From a bacterium (GTDB lineage Bacteria > Cyanobacteriota > Vampirovibrionia > Gastranaerophilales > Gastranaerophilaceae): 64,000 nt of DNA. The position numbers were made by a program, and so were the translations under genes. Positions 45,234-55,644 of the stretch are shown here, one piece after another (position 1 is the first letter of the stretch; every line of letters starts with the position of its first letter). The DNA is taken from contig JAFUEV010000067.1 in assembly GCA_017470245.1 (NCBI GenBank), forward strand, positions 1 through 64,000, read 5' to 3'. The notes below the pieces were generated by a model, which saw nothing but the letters and a program-made list of their open reading frames with translations, did not search any database and had not been told where the DNA came from.

Positions 45234-45262
45234 TTTACAAAATTGAGAAAAAACTGTATAAT
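45234..45262 (+). promoter_or_regulatory. Promoter of rpsA
   Basis: TTTACA, 17 nt, TATAAT; gives a leader of about 46 nt. Confidence 0.7.
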
Positions 45263-45315
45263 ATGGGCATATATTTTAATATTAATATTGTCTGCAGTTT
45301 AATGAGGTAAAAGAG

Positions 45316-46374
45316 ATGACAGAACAGAATTATACGGATGCCGAGTTTGAAGCACTGTTAAAGAACTATGATTATAGTTTTCAAAAGGGAGATTTAGTTA
45401 AGGGTATAGTTTGTTCGTATGATTCATCGGGAGTTATCGTTGATATAGGAGCCAAAACAGCAGCTTATGTTCCTGTAAAAGAAGCAATTGTTGATAAAGC
45501 AGTTTCTATTGAAGAAACTTTAAAGAAAAATCAAGAATATGAATTTCTTATTATAAGAGAAGAAGATGAAGACGGCAGATTTATGTTGTCTTATAAAAAG
45601 GTTGCAATGGCATACAACTGGAGAGAGTTGGAACAACTTAAAGCAGAAGATGCAACAGTTGAAGGTGTTATTGTTTCAACAGTTAAAGGCGGTATCCTTG
45701 TTGAAGTTAAAGGCGTTAGAGGATTTGTTCCTTCAAGCCAATTAAAACTTAAATCTACTGAAAATATAATTGGTGAAAAACTTGAATTAAAAATTCTTAC
45801 TATGGATATTCAGCAAGGAAACTTCATCCTTTCTAACAGAAAAGTTTATTCAGATGATAAAGAAGATACAAAGAAAGATTTGTTTGAAAATATTGAAATC
45901 GGACAAATTGTAAAAGGTGAAGTTGTCAGAATTACCGATTTTGGCGCATTTGTTGATATTGGCGGTATTGATGCATTATTACCATTATCACAAATTTCTT
46001 GGAGATGGGTAGATCATCCGTCTGATATTTTAAAAGTCGGCGATATAATAAATGTTGAAGTTATTGTTATAGACAATGATAAACAACGTATAAGTTTAAG
46101 CTTGAAAAACCTTGAAAAAGACCCTTGGGGTGAAGCAAAAGATAAAATTAAAGACGGCGATAAACTCGAAGGAACAATTACAAGAATTAAACATTTTGGC
46201 GCATTTGTTGAAGTATTCCCGGGTGTAGAAGCATTATTACCAAATAATGAATTAATTGAATACCAAAATCAAAAAAATGTTATTCTTAAAGCAGGTGATA
46301 AAATTCAAACAACAATTATTAAATTTAACCCTGATGACAGAAGAATAAGTTTAAGCATTAAAGATGAAAAATAA
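45316..46374 (+). CDS. rpsA: 30S ribosomal protein S1-like, four S1 domains
   Basis: 352 aa containing four S1 RNA-binding folds at about residues 18-86, 104-170, 194-263 and 280-350. The third (VKGEVVRITDFGAFVDIGG) and fourth (LEGTITRIKHFGAFVEV) are the most typical. E. coli S1 has six domains and cyanobacterial S1 three, so four is in range for the phylum. It helps initiation on structured or weakly marked mRNAs. AGAGG precedes the ATG. The last 11 bp overlap the next gene. Confidence 0.88.
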   Translation: MTEQNYTDAEFEALLKNYDYSFQKGDLVKGIVCSYDSSGVIVDIGAKTAAYVPVKEAIVDKAVSIEETLKKNQEYEFLIIREEDEDGRFMLSYKKVAMAYNWRELEQLKAEDATVEGVIVSTVKGGILVEVKGVRGFVPSSQLKLKSTENIIGEKLELKILTMDIQQGNFILSNRKVYSDDKEDTKKDLFENIEIGQIVKGEVVRITDFGAFVDIGGIDALLPLSQISWRWVDHPSDILKVGDIINVEVIVIDNDKQRISLSLKNLEKDPWGEAKDKIKDGDKLEGTITRIKHFGAFVEVFPGVEALLPNNELIEYQNQKNVILKAGDKIQTTIIKFNPDDRRISLSIKDEK

Positions 46375-46906
46375 CGATAAAATTATACTAATCTTTTCCG
46401 GAAAACAATTTTCCGGAAAAGATACTGTTGCGAAAATATTACTGGAACGCTTTAAAACATTTAAACGTATCGGTATTGCAGATGCCATAAAAATGCGATA
46501 CTCACAAAAAACAGGTTTATCGTTGCAGGAAATTGAAAAAAACAAATCCATATATAGGCAAGATTTAATAGATTTGGGCGATTGGGGCAGAGCGCAAAGT
46601 CCTGATTACTGGTTAAATTCAATTATAGCTTATAATGGAAACACTATAGTTACAGATATTAGAGTTGAGCACGAATTAAATTTATTTAAAAAACATGGTG
46701 CTTTTGCAATAAGAGTTGAAGCAACAGAAGAAGCACGTTCCCAACGTGGGACATTAGCATCAAAAAATGATAATACAGAAACGGCTCTTGATAATATTAA
46801 AGACTGGGATTATGTTATACAAAATAACGGAACATACGAAGAACTTTTACAAAATACAGAGAATTTAATTTCCGCTATTATCAATAAATATGGAGAAAAT
46901 ATTTAA
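46364..46906 (+). CDS. P-loop kinase resembling phosphomevalonate kinase
   Basis: 180 aa. The P-loop is FSGKQFSGKDT at residues 10-20. Further features match the animal-type phosphomevalonate kinase: KMRYSQKTGL, YRQDLIDLGDWGRAQ, then RSQRG, ETALDN and DWDYVIQNNG. Bacterial members are often labelled deoxynucleotide monophosphate kinase, so the substrate is open. No other mevalonate pathway gene is in the window. Its start lies within the 3' end of rpsA, so translation is coupled. Confidence 0.75.
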   Translation: MKNNDKIILIFSGKQFSGKDTVAKILLERFKTFKRIGIADAIKMRYSQKTGLSLQEIEKNKSIYRQDLIDLGDWGRAQSPDYWLNSIIAYNGNTIVTDIRVEHELNLFKKHGAFAIRVEATEEARSQRGTLASKNDNTETALDNIKDWDYVIQNNGTYEELLQNTENLISAIINKYGENI

Positions 46907-46934
46907 TTGATATAAAACTTTAATCAATTATAAT
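46907..46934 (+). promoter_or_regulatory. Promoter of the radical SAM gene, predicted leaderless
   Basis: TTGATA, 16 nt, TATAAT. Seven nt separate the -10 from the ATG at 46942, so the mRNA would begin at the start codon. No Shine-Dalgarno sequence exists. Confidence 0.65.
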
Positions 46935-46941
46935 CTATAAT

Positions 46942-47937
46942 ATGGCAAATATTGTTGTAACAAATAAATGTAATTTAAAATGTCCGTACTGTTTTGCAAG
47001 TGAAGTTGTTCAGCAGGAAACAGAAATGTTTACTGTAGAAAATTTTATTAAAGCCTTAAATTTTATCAAAACAAGAAAAAATGAGAGGGTAGGACTTGTA
47101 GGAGGAGAACCTACAATTCATAGTAAGTTTGGTGATTTTACAAAAATAATCCAAAATGATAATGAAATTACAAATTGTATTATTTATACAAACGGAATAG
47201 AATTAGCAAAATATATTGAAATAATCAAACATGATAAATTTACATTATTACTCAACTGTAATGCACCATATAATATAGGGAATTTATATAATAAATTAGA
47301 AGAAACTATTACAATACTTGCAAAAGAGAAGAAAAATCGTTTTAATTTGGGAATAAATATATATAAACCGGATATGGATTATTCATATATTTTTGACTTG
47401 TTAAAATTATCAAAAACAAATTATCTTAGATATTCAATATCAATATCTAATGCAGAAAAAGCGCAAAGTAGTAATAAACTTGATTATTACAGAAAATTTA
47501 TTCCAATAATTACAAATTTTTATAAAGACTGTTTAAAACGGGATATAATTCCTTCGTTAGATTGCAATGGTATTCCGATTTGTCTTACAAATAATGAAAT
47601 AAAGCAACTACAACTGGAAATTTTTAATATAGTAAAAGAGAAAAGAACCTATTGTCAAATAATAGGAAATCCTTGTCCTCCTTCAGTAGACATATTACCC
47701 GACTTAACTGCAGTCAGAAGCATTTGTTTTCCATACAATAAAAGTGTTCCGATATATGATTTTAGAATAATAGATATGCTTACAGAATATTTTATTAATG
47801 AAATAGATTCAAATTTCAAATCATTATTTATTTCAGAAGAATGTAAAACCTGTAAATATAAGCAAAAAGAGATATGCGGAGTATGTCCGACATTTGCTAT
47901 TAATGAATTTTATGAAATTAAAAAGCAATCATTGTAA
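46942..47937 (+). CDS. Radical SAM protein with SPASM-like C-terminal cysteines
   Basis: 331 aa. The cluster motif CNLKCPYC (CX3CX2C) begins at residue 10, at the very N-terminus, followed by LVGGEPTIH near residue 52. The C-terminal end has a cysteine group (CKTCKYKQKEICGVC, about residues 301-315) like the SPASM/twitch domain that binds auxiliary iron-sulfur clusters. Such enzymes often modify ribosomal peptides or act as maturases. No precursor peptide is evident beside it. Its promoter predicts a leaderless transcript. It converges on the TPR gene with an 8-bp gap. Confidence 0.82.
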   Translation: MANIVVTNKCNLKCPYCFASEVVQQETEMFTVENFIKALNFIKTRKNERVGLVGGEPTIHSKFGDFTKIIQNDNEITNCIIYTNGIELAKYIEIIKHDKFTLLLNCNAPYNIGNLYNKLEETITILAKEKKNRFNLGINIYKPDMDYSYIFDLLKLSKTNYLRYSISISNAEKAQSSNKLDYYRKFIPIITNFYKDCLKRDIIPSLDCNGIPICLTNNEIKQLQLEIFNIVKEKRTYCQIIGNPCPPSVDILPDLTAVRSICFPYNKSVPIYDFRIIDMLTEYFINEIDSNFKSLFISEECKTCKYKQKEICGVCPTFAINEFYEIKKQSL

Positions 47938-47945
47938 TAAAATAA

Positions 47946-49361
47946 TTACTTTCCAAAAAATTTCATAATTTTATCAATAAAACCTTCTTCTTCCTCAACA
48001 GGAGCATCTTTTACTGATGAACCTTCGAATTTTGTAAGTTTTTCTTTTACTTTTTCTGTATCAGGTGATATTGGTGCTTTTGCCAGATATTTTTCGTAAG
48101 CATCTTTTGCAGAAGAAAAATCTTTCAATTTTTCGTAGCAATAACCGAGTTTATTATATACATCATAATAAGAAGAATCGACTTTTTCTAATTTTTGATA
48201 ATATTCAAGAGCATTTCTAAACTCATACATATCTGCATAAACATCTCCTAAACCATTGAGAGCCATAGGGTTATTGGGTTCTTGTCTGTGGAGTTTTTCA
48301 TAAAATTCCATCAAACTTGTTTTATCGCCGGTTGTTTCATTTATTTTAATAATTTCTTTAATTGCATCACTTTTAGATGGGTCATGTCTATGAGCATTCA
48401 AATATTCAGCAAGTGCCATATCATAATTTTGTCTAAAAGAATAGCTCTTACCCATATTATAACAATATCCGTACTCATCACCTTTTGCATCACAAACAAG
48501 AGCCCTCATCTGGTATGTCAAAGGATTTTGAGGGGATAATTCATTAAACTGATTAACAAAATCAAGACATTTTTCATAATCTTTTTGATTAAAATAATAT
48601 TCTGCCATTAATGCGTGATAATTGGCATTTGTTTTATCCTGAACATTATTTAATAACTCAAAAGCCTTCTCATTGTCACCTTTTGAAAGATAGGCTTTTG
48701 CACGTGCAAAATCATTTCTGGCATATTCTAAGGATTTGTCAAATTCACCTTCTCTTAAATATAATGCGGAAAGATATTCTGCCAATCCGTCAACTTGCGG
48801 GAAAGCTTTAACACCACGTTCAAGAATGTTTATTGCAGAGAATCTGTCATCCATTTCACAATATAAATCTGCCAATTTCTGATATACTGCCATATCATCT
48901 TTTATTTCAATTAGTCTATAGTATTCATCAATTGCATTTTGTGTTTTGCCTTCATGTTCATAGGCTTTAGCAAGTAAAAATCTTGCATTAACAATATCTG
49001 TTTCTTCACTTGTAGAATTAAGTGCTTTTTTATAATCATCAATTGATTGAGAAACTTTTCCGTTTAATATTTTATACTTGGCACGAGTAATATAATACTT
49101 ATATTTATCAGTATTTATATAAATATCAAGCAACTCGGAATATGCAATTAAAGAATTATGGTCAACTTTAACAAGTTCTTCCCAGTATTTAGCAGCTTCT
49201 TCATTTTTTTCCATTGATTTAGCAAGAAGTGCGATTTTTTCTAAATATTCAGCATCTTCTTTTAAATTTTCATAAGCATTTGATAACATTTCATAGGCTT
49301 TATCATATTGTTCTTCATCAATAAGCATTTGTGCCTGAACTAAAACACCGTTTGAACTCAT
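47946..49361 (-). CDS. Tetratricopeptide repeat protein, 471 aa
   Basis: The protein is almost entirely TPR helices (for example AIDEYYRLIEIKDDMAVYQ, FRNALEYYQKLEKVDSSYY and YEKLKDFSSAKDAYEKYL), about ten to twelve repeats, ending in an acidic and then hydrophobic tail (EEEGFIDKIMKFFG). No signal peptide. TPR scaffolds mediate protein-protein contacts; partners are unknown. AAAAGG precedes the ATG. A TATAAT at 49391-49396 (minus) is its likely -10, directly downstream of an upstream terminator. Confidence 0.85.
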   Translation of the reverse strand: MSSNGVLVQAQMLIDEEQYDKAYEMLSNAYENLKEDAEYLEKIALLAKSMEKNEEAAKYWEELVKVDHNSLIAYSELLDIYINTDKYKYYITRAKYKILNGKVSQSIDDYKKALNSTSEETDIVNARFLLAKAYEHEGKTQNAIDEYYRLIEIKDDMAVYQKLADLYCEMDDRFSAINILERGVKAFPQVDGLAEYLSALYLREGEFDKSLEYARNDFARAKAYLSKGDNEKAFELLNNVQDKTNANYHALMAEYYFNQKDYEKCLDFVNQFNELSPQNPLTYQMRALVCDAKGDEYGYCYNMGKSYSFRQNYDMALAEYLNAHRHDPSKSDAIKEIIKINETTGDKTSLMEFYEKLHRQEPNNPMALNGLGDVYADMYEFRNALEYYQKLEKVDSSYYDVYNKLGYCYEKLKDFSSAKDAYEKYLAKAPISPDTEKVKEKLTKFEGSSVKDAPVEEEEGFIDKIMKFFGK

Positions 49362-49398
49362 AGTTTTCCTTTTCCCTAATCTATAAATTCATTATAGC

Positions 49399-49428
49399 AA
49401 AAAAAAGGGACATTTTATGTCATGTCCC
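49399..49428 (-). terminator. Orphan minus-strand terminator
   Basis: GGGACAT/ATGTCCC stem with an 8-nt loop and, on the minus strand, a T8 tail. It lies upstream of the TPR gene and ends no annotated gene, implying an unannotated minus-strand transcript from the 49430-49900 gap. Confidence 0.75.
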
Positions 49429-49539
49429 AAACAATTCGGAATGTAAAAGAAAATTTTTTCTTTATCCATCGTGTGTTAGTAAGGTAAGGTAAGTATGTAG
49501 TGTGTATGTAAATTTTAGAATCAGTTTTTTAATAAAAAG

Positions 49540-49590
49540 TTAGTATGCGCATACTGTATTTGTTGGTTTCCTCATCTCTTCCCATATCAT
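49540..49590 (-). CDS. Possible 16-aa ORF overlapping the upstream small ORF
   Basis: MIWEEMRKPTNTVCAY. Its ATG overlaps the TGA of the 29-aa ORF by ATGA, a typical coupling arrangement. It precedes the orphan terminator at 49399-49428. Too short to judge by composition; offered only as part of a possible small transcription unit. Confidence 0.25.
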   Translation of the reverse strand: MIWEEMRKPTNTVCAY

Positions 49591-49676
49591 CTGTAGTCGT
49601 TTCGTTGTCTTTTTTTTAATTCTCTCTTAATATCTCTCTTGGTTATTTGTGTTTTTGTTTTCTCTCGGTTATTCAT
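49587..49676 (-). CDS. Possible 29-aa basic small protein
   Basis: Begins MNNREKTKTQITKRDIK and ends RELKKRQRNDYR. Highly charged and helical, which is unlike chance translation of AT-rich sequence. The ATG has only a weak purine tract (GTAAGAG) upstream. It would be transcribed leftward to the orphan terminator. Could be a small regulatory or nucleic-acid-binding peptide, a leader peptide, or chance. The 583-bp gap 49362-49944 holds otherwise two opposing terminators and AT-rich sequence. Confidence 0.3.
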   Translation of the reverse strand: MNNREKTKTQITKRDIKRELKKRQRNDYR

Positions 49677-49908
49677 CTCTTACACTTATATAAAGTATTT
49701 TTTATATAAAAAATTGCTAAAAAAGATATATTAATTATATATTTTTGTAATATATCTTAACATATAGCTTAAAAAGGCATATATAAAGCAATTAGTCTTT
49801 TGGTACTTTATAAATGATTTCAAATATATACAAGCGGTTAATATACGAAAAATATTCAAACTTGTATTATAAAACTATACATATTCCACTCTCACTCGTA
49901 AACTGTTT

Positions 49909-49934
49909 GACCGAATTATTCGGTCTTTTTTTTT
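49909..49934 (+). terminator. Orphan plus-strand terminator
   Basis: GACCGAA/TTCGGTC stem with a 3-nt loop and a T9 tail. No plus-strand gene lies upstream for nearly 2 kb (the last is at 47937), so it points to an unannotated plus-strand RNA. Confidence 0.8.
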
Positions 49935-49944
49935 GCAGAATATA

Positions 49945-50574
49945 TTAAAACTCTAAAGAGTCAAACCATTTATCAACTTTTTTTTGGGCAATACTTGTAC
50001 GCAATTGTGCGGTCAAACCTTTTATTTTAAAATCTTCTTTGACTTCTTTTGCTTGTGTTATATTTCTAATCTTATCCGATAAACAAATATATTCGTTCCA
50101 TCCATAAGTATAAAAAGGAATAATGGTTTTATCCGTAAAATCATAGCTTTCTATAAATGTATATAAAATCATTGGCATATCTTCATGCCAAATAGGAGAG
50201 CCGATAAAAATAATATCATATTTATCAAGATTTTCAGGTTTATTTAAAATTTCAGGACGAGCATTTTCTTCTTTTTCTTTTTTGGCATATTCTGACAATT
50301 TTTCAAACTTTTCAGGATAATTATCCTCAAGAGGCGTTATTTCAAAAATATCAGCACCCGTTTTTCCCGCTATCATATTTGCAATTATAGCAGTATTACC
50401 AATTTTAGTTTTACGTTGAAATCCTCTTTGTTCACCCGCACGTGAAAAATATGCAATTAATATTTTTGTATCAGGGTCAGAGCCTTGTGTAAAAATAATC
50501 TTTTCTTTATTATTGCAGCCCGAAAAAATAAATATTCCAAAAATTATAAAAATACATAAAAGGATATTTTTCAT
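49945..50574 (-). CDS. Flavodoxin-like lipoprotein
   Basis: 209 aa. A lipoprotein signal peptide (MKNILLCIFIIFGIFIFSGC, lipobox FSGC with Cys20) is followed by a flavodoxin fold: KILIAYFSRAGEQRG for the FMN phosphate loop, IIFIGSPIWHEDMP and FYTYGWNE. The family binds FMN and moves electrons; an envelope-anchored form suggests extracytoplasmic redox work. GGGAG precedes the ATG. It lies just after the terminator of the RTX gene, with its own -10 (TATAAT). Confidence 0.85.
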   Translation of the reverse strand: MKNILLCIFIIFGIFIFSGCNNKEKIIFTQGSDPDTKILIAYFSRAGEQRGFQRKTKIGNTAIIANMIAGKTGADIFEITPLEDNYPEKFEKLSEYAKKEKEENARPEILNKPENLDKYDIIFIGSPIWHEDMPMILYTFIESYDFTDKTIIPFYTYGWNEYICLSDKIRNITQAKEVKEDFKIKGLTAQLRTSIAQKKVDKWFDSLEF

Positions 50575-50601
50575 TATTTACTCCCTTTATGTATATTATA
50601 C

Positions 50602-50631
50602 AATAAAAAAGCCCTCTATACAGAGGGCTTT
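50602..50631 (-). terminator. Terminator of the large RTX gene
   Basis: AAAGCCCTCT/AGAGGGCTTT stem with a 4-nt loop and a T-rich tail on the minus strand. Confidence 0.85.
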
Positions 50632-50649
50632 CTTGTTTGGTATTTTATA

Positions 50650-53600
50650 CTATGCCATTTTGTATCCATTGTCAGCGAATGTAGTATATTTACCGATTAA
50701 TGCAGTAACATCATCAGTTTTATCAGCCATAAATACATCGCCTGTTGAAGCATATCCTTTATCATTCAACCAGTTAGCAACATCTGCAGCAAGTTTATCA
50801 AGTTGTTTTGTTGATATTGTTGTTGAAGTGCCATTTATAGTTAATGTAGAAATTGACTTTTTACTTACAACGGTGATACCGTCTATGTCATCAAAGTCTT
50901 CTGTTGCAGAAGTACCATCATCAGTAGTAAAGACCATTTCGCCATATTTAGCACTAACTTTTCCTTTTTTACCTGTTTTAACATCAACATCAAAGAAGAT
51001 ATTAACTTTATCTGTTGCATCTACTGTCAAGTCTAATATATTTTTACCAACTTTATCACTAATAATTATATTAGTATCGGCAAAATCAATACCGGTTTCA
51101 GCAGTCAAATCAGCTTTATATGTATCAGCACCCTTACCGCCGTCAACATAATTTGAACCGCCTTTGAAGGTTATAGTATCATTACCAGCACCGGCTTTAA
51201 TAATATTTACACCGCCTGCAAGAGTAAATTCATCCTTACCTGCACCTGAATTAATAGTATTATTACCTGCACTGATATTGAATGTATCAACCTTGCTTCC
51301 TGTTGTAATATTGTTAAGACCGCCATTACCTGTCATAGAGACAATAGAGTGACTGTTAACCTCATAAGAATCAGTGATAACAAATTCTGATGCACCGTTT
51401 CCTGCCTTAATTTTATTTTGACCACCAACGATGTGATATATATCACCGCCTGCACCTGAATTAATTGTGTTATTACCTGCAGAGATATTAAATGTATCTT
51501 GACCTTTGCCTGTAGTAAATTTATTTAAACCTTCGTTTATATCAAGTACATTATCACCTTTACCTGTTTTAACGGTATTAACACCACCATATACAATGAT
51601 ATCATTTGCACCATTACCAAGTTTAACATTATTAGAACCGTCACTAAGCCAAATTTCATTGTCACCGTTTGCAGCTTTAACAGTATTTTTACCAGTACTC
51701 ATCAAAGTAATTTTATTGTCACCTGCGCCTGCATTGATATTATTAGATGAATAATCTCTTGCGGTAATTACATCATCACCGTTGCCTGTAGTAATTTTGT
51801 TTGTGCCGGCATATTCTTCAATTGTGGCAATTTCGCCTGCAAGTGAACCTGATTTAATTGTATCATTGTAATTAGAACCAACAATACTGTCATTACCTGA
51901 TTTAGAATTAACATTAACACCTTTAGCGCTTAAAGATTGATATTTTGCAAGATTAATATCATCAGCAAGTGTTGAACCTGTCAATTTACCTTTAGCTGTA
52001 ACATCAAATTCATTCATAACTATTAAAGGAACGGTATCCAGATTTATGTCGTTAACAATTATTTCTGCACCTGTATTTTTACCTGCAGCATTTTTAATAA
52101 CAATTGTAGAAACGATTTCCATCGTATTTTCATCAACGTTATAATAAGAATTTATTAACAAATCATTACCTTCTGCTATATATTCCTGTTTAATATCTTG
52201 TGCTGTTCCGCCTTCAGGTGTAAATGTATCAGGAATATTGATATTTAATTTTTCGCCTTTTGTTACATTGATAATCTGACTTTGTGCAGAGTCTTTCAAC
52301 GTAACATTGATTGTATTTTCACCCTTACCCATTGTAAGTGTTGCTGCTTCATCAGAATCAACTGTAATAACTTCATTATAATCAGTACCTTTGTATGTTC
52401 CGTCTGCATTTAAAGCAACTGTTATATTTTGTTTTGCAATAGAAACATCAACAGCATCTTCTGCACCTGAAATATTAATTTTATCAATATTTTCTGATGA
52501 TTTATTAGTAAAGAACTTATCAAGAGTAATAGTACCATTTGCAGTTCTAATTAACAAATCATTTGAGTCAGCTGTTCTTGAATATGTGAATGCATCATCA
52601 GCTGCATCAGCCAATTCAAACTCTGCAGCAAGTGCATCAGTTGAAGTTCTTACATATAACGTATCTTTCTTTGAAGCACTGTAGATAGTATCGTTGCCAA
52701 AGTCTTTATACAATGTATATCCGATAGTATCCGAACCTGTACCGGCATATATAGCATCATCACCGTCGCCGCCCCAGATTGTATTATTGCCTGCAGTACC
52801 ATAAATAGTATCATTACCTGATTTTACAATGTTCCATCTGTCTGTACCTGCACCACCAAAGATAGTATCATTACCTTTACCACCTTTGATAAAATCATCA
52901 TTTTCATCAGAAGACATCATTGTAGCATTATCAGCTTCAAGTCCGTCACCCCAGATGTAGTTGCCTGCGTTACCACCTGTGATACTGTCTTTACCACGAC
53001 CTGCATAGATTTCATTGAATCCTGTTCCGCCATTAATTGTATCATTACCATCATCACCTGCTAACACATTATAGCCGGAATTACCTTTGATAACGTTATC
53101 GTATGAACCGCCTTGAATCCAAGAATTTTTGCCTTTAGAAGCCGTTACATCTTTTGCTTCTTCAGTTGCAACTAAAAATTCATTGAATTGAACATCTTTA
53201 TTTATGTTTGAATGCAAATCATAAATAAGCGGAGCAACATTTTTGAGAGATATTGTTTTATCGGAAGCAACAACAGTATCAATAGCATTTTGAGAAATTT
53301 CATAAAGATTTGTTGCTTCGTTTAATGTGTAATATCCTTTTACTGTAACAGAATCTTCACCTGATTTAATAACCAAATCAGTACCGTCTGCGACATAAGA
53401 TAATGCAGATGATTTTACTTTATCAAATTTGATTGTATCTTCTATAGTTGCATCTGTAATAGTATCATTACCGTCACCTTTACTGAAGATGAATAAATTC
53501 TTTCCGCCTCTGCCTGTTAATTCATCATCACCTGTGCCGCCTACAATTGTATCGTCGCCTTTAGCACCTTTGACAACGTCATTACCGCCCAAGCCGTATA

Positions 53601-55409
53601 ATTCATCACCTACAGTATCTGCATCGGCATCACCACCATATATTCTGTCAACCCCTTCTGAGCCATAAATGGTATCTTTACCCATGTTACCTGCAAGCAT
53701 ATTATATGCATAGTTTTTAGAAGTTTCTTTTTCTGATTCTCTTATGATTGTTGCAGCAGAGCCACCGTAGATAATATCATCGCCTTCACCGCCTTCTAAC
53801 CAATCGCCGACTTTTTCGGATTCATTGCTTCCACGAAGAATATCATTACCGTCATTAGCGTATATTTTATATCCGTCACCTGTTGTTGCACCGACACTTT
53901 GAATATCTTCATTAAAACCGCCAGTAACTTCTCCATCTGTATTAATATTCGGAGCTTCATAGTTGCCGTTAACACTAACTTTTATTGTTTGTTCCAATAA
54001 ATTATATGCGGTGTAACCCTCACCTGACTTTACTTCTATATTTTGAAAAGCAGTTTTACTGTCAATGTTATTATTTGCATTAAAGTAATCTTTTAATGTT
54101 ACAGAATCATTATCGGTATAATTAATTACCAAATTATTAACATCTCTTGTATATGTTAATGCAGCATCTTCAACATCTATTATAATTTTATCGGCAAAAG
54201 TTATACCATTAACAACACCAGTACCATCACCTTTTTTAAAGGTTAATGTATGAGCATTTTCACCTGTTAAAGTAATATTTTCTTTATATGCAGTTGATGT
54301 ATAATCACCTTCAACCGTAACATTTATTGTTGCATCATCTAAAATTGAATATGGCGAAATTACTTTGTCTTTTTCGAAATTAATTGTATCAATAGGGTTT
54401 TCGTTTGTGAAGAAATTTTCTAAAGTAACGGAATCATCATATTCAGTTTTACCATTTCCATTCGACCAATTATATATATGATGAGATGATATTACCAAAT
54501 TGTCACCACTGCGAGAATATGTAAAATCTTCTGATTTACTGTTAGTGAATAATATATTATCTTCGCTCGTAGCATCTTTTATAATATCATTATTATGGCT
54601 GGAATTGTATTTTGTTGTATTAGTATAATCATAACGGAAAGTATCAGCACCTTCACCACCAGATAAAGTAGTTTTCGTAAATTGACTGTTAATTACATCA
54701 TCACCATCTCCACCATTAAGAGTTATAGGTTTGTTTTGCAAAGTGTTCGTACCAATGACAACATCCTCAAAAGGTACATTTGCAAGAAAAGTATTAGCAT
54801 CAAAATCTGATGTCGGATTTAATATACCCAAAGGTTTTTCTGATAAATCAACAGTTTCACCATTTACTTTAATATTAACATTTGAACTGCTGATTTCTTC
54901 TTCATCCACTGTAGCAGGGGCAAAATATCCGTCAATATATAAAGACTTTCCATCGGTTGTTTTAATATGTAACATACGGTGATTATAATCTGTTCCGTTT
55001 CCATAATTAACATCATATTCAGCATCCGTATCTAAAGAAATTGTATCATTTTCGTCAAACCCTAAAGCATATGCATTTAAATAATTAGATTCAATAGAAC
55101 GAATTAAAGTTACATTTTCTTTATAACCTGCTAATGCCATATACGGAGTAGCCGGATTTGTGTTATAATCATAGGATGTTGAAGTATCTAGTACAACATT
55201 CAATGTTGCATTTTTTTTATACTTACAGATTCGTAATCTGCCGTTGCTATTGTATCGTTATTTTTAAAATCTGAAATAGTTACAGAAGTAAGCTCATTGC
55301 CATCCTCTGTCGCTATAGTTTGACCATCTTTCCCTGTAACAATTAAGTCATTGCTATTACCATTTCTTGTAAAAATCAATTCATTGAGATTAACACTAAA
55401 TGTTGTCAT
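50650..55409 (-). pseudogene. Large RTX-repeat protein, split by a frameshift at an A8 tract
   Basis: Two frames make one gene. The first (55200-55409, 69 aa) starts at an ATG with AAGGGG upstream and reads as an RTX-type N-terminus (NDLIVTGKDGQTIATEDGNE). It ends 12 nt after an A8 tract (55211-55218). The second frame (50650-55203, about 1,517 aa) has no credible start of its own (only TTG, no ribosome binding site) and continues the protein after a -1 shift at the tract. The body holds many GGxGxD calcium-binding repeats (GGDGDDVIN, GGTGDDELTG, GGKGNDTIFGG). No signal peptide; type I secretion is likely. Phase variation, programmed slippage or an assembly error are all possible. Confidence 0.8.
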
Positions 55410-55594
55410 TTGTAAATTCCCCTTTCTTATATCCTAAAACTAATCATTAATCATCCTATAAAACAATTTTTATATCTATTACCCAGTCGTTTTATTTTTT
55501 TTATTAAAAAAATAATCCTTATGATTAATATAATATTACAAAATTTTTAATTAATCTACAAACGTATACAAATGTTACATAACCGTTTTCGGAT

Positions 55595-55639
55595 GTAATA
55601 TTAATATTACTGAAACAATTTTGTTTATATGACAAAATT
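55595..55639. promoter_or_regulatory. Palindromic sites between the RTX gene and the XRE regulator
   Basis: A perfect 16-bp palindrome GTAATATTAATATTAC at 55595-55610, then an 8-bp dyad AATTTTGT-N7-ACAAAATT at 55617-55639 just before the regulator's ATG. Likely operator sites, possibly for autoregulation and control of the divergent RTX gene. Confidence 0.5.
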
Positions 55640-55644
55640 TTAAT

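Noticed and set aside
49545..49620. Plus-strand 24-codon frame MRILYLLVSSS... resembling a signal peptide
   Set aside because: Antisense to the more convincing charged minus-strand ORF and without a ribosome binding site.
50650..55203. TTG at 55203 as the true start of the large RTX gene
   Set aside because: No ribosome binding site, and a well-initiated in-family N-terminus lies immediately upstream in another frame.
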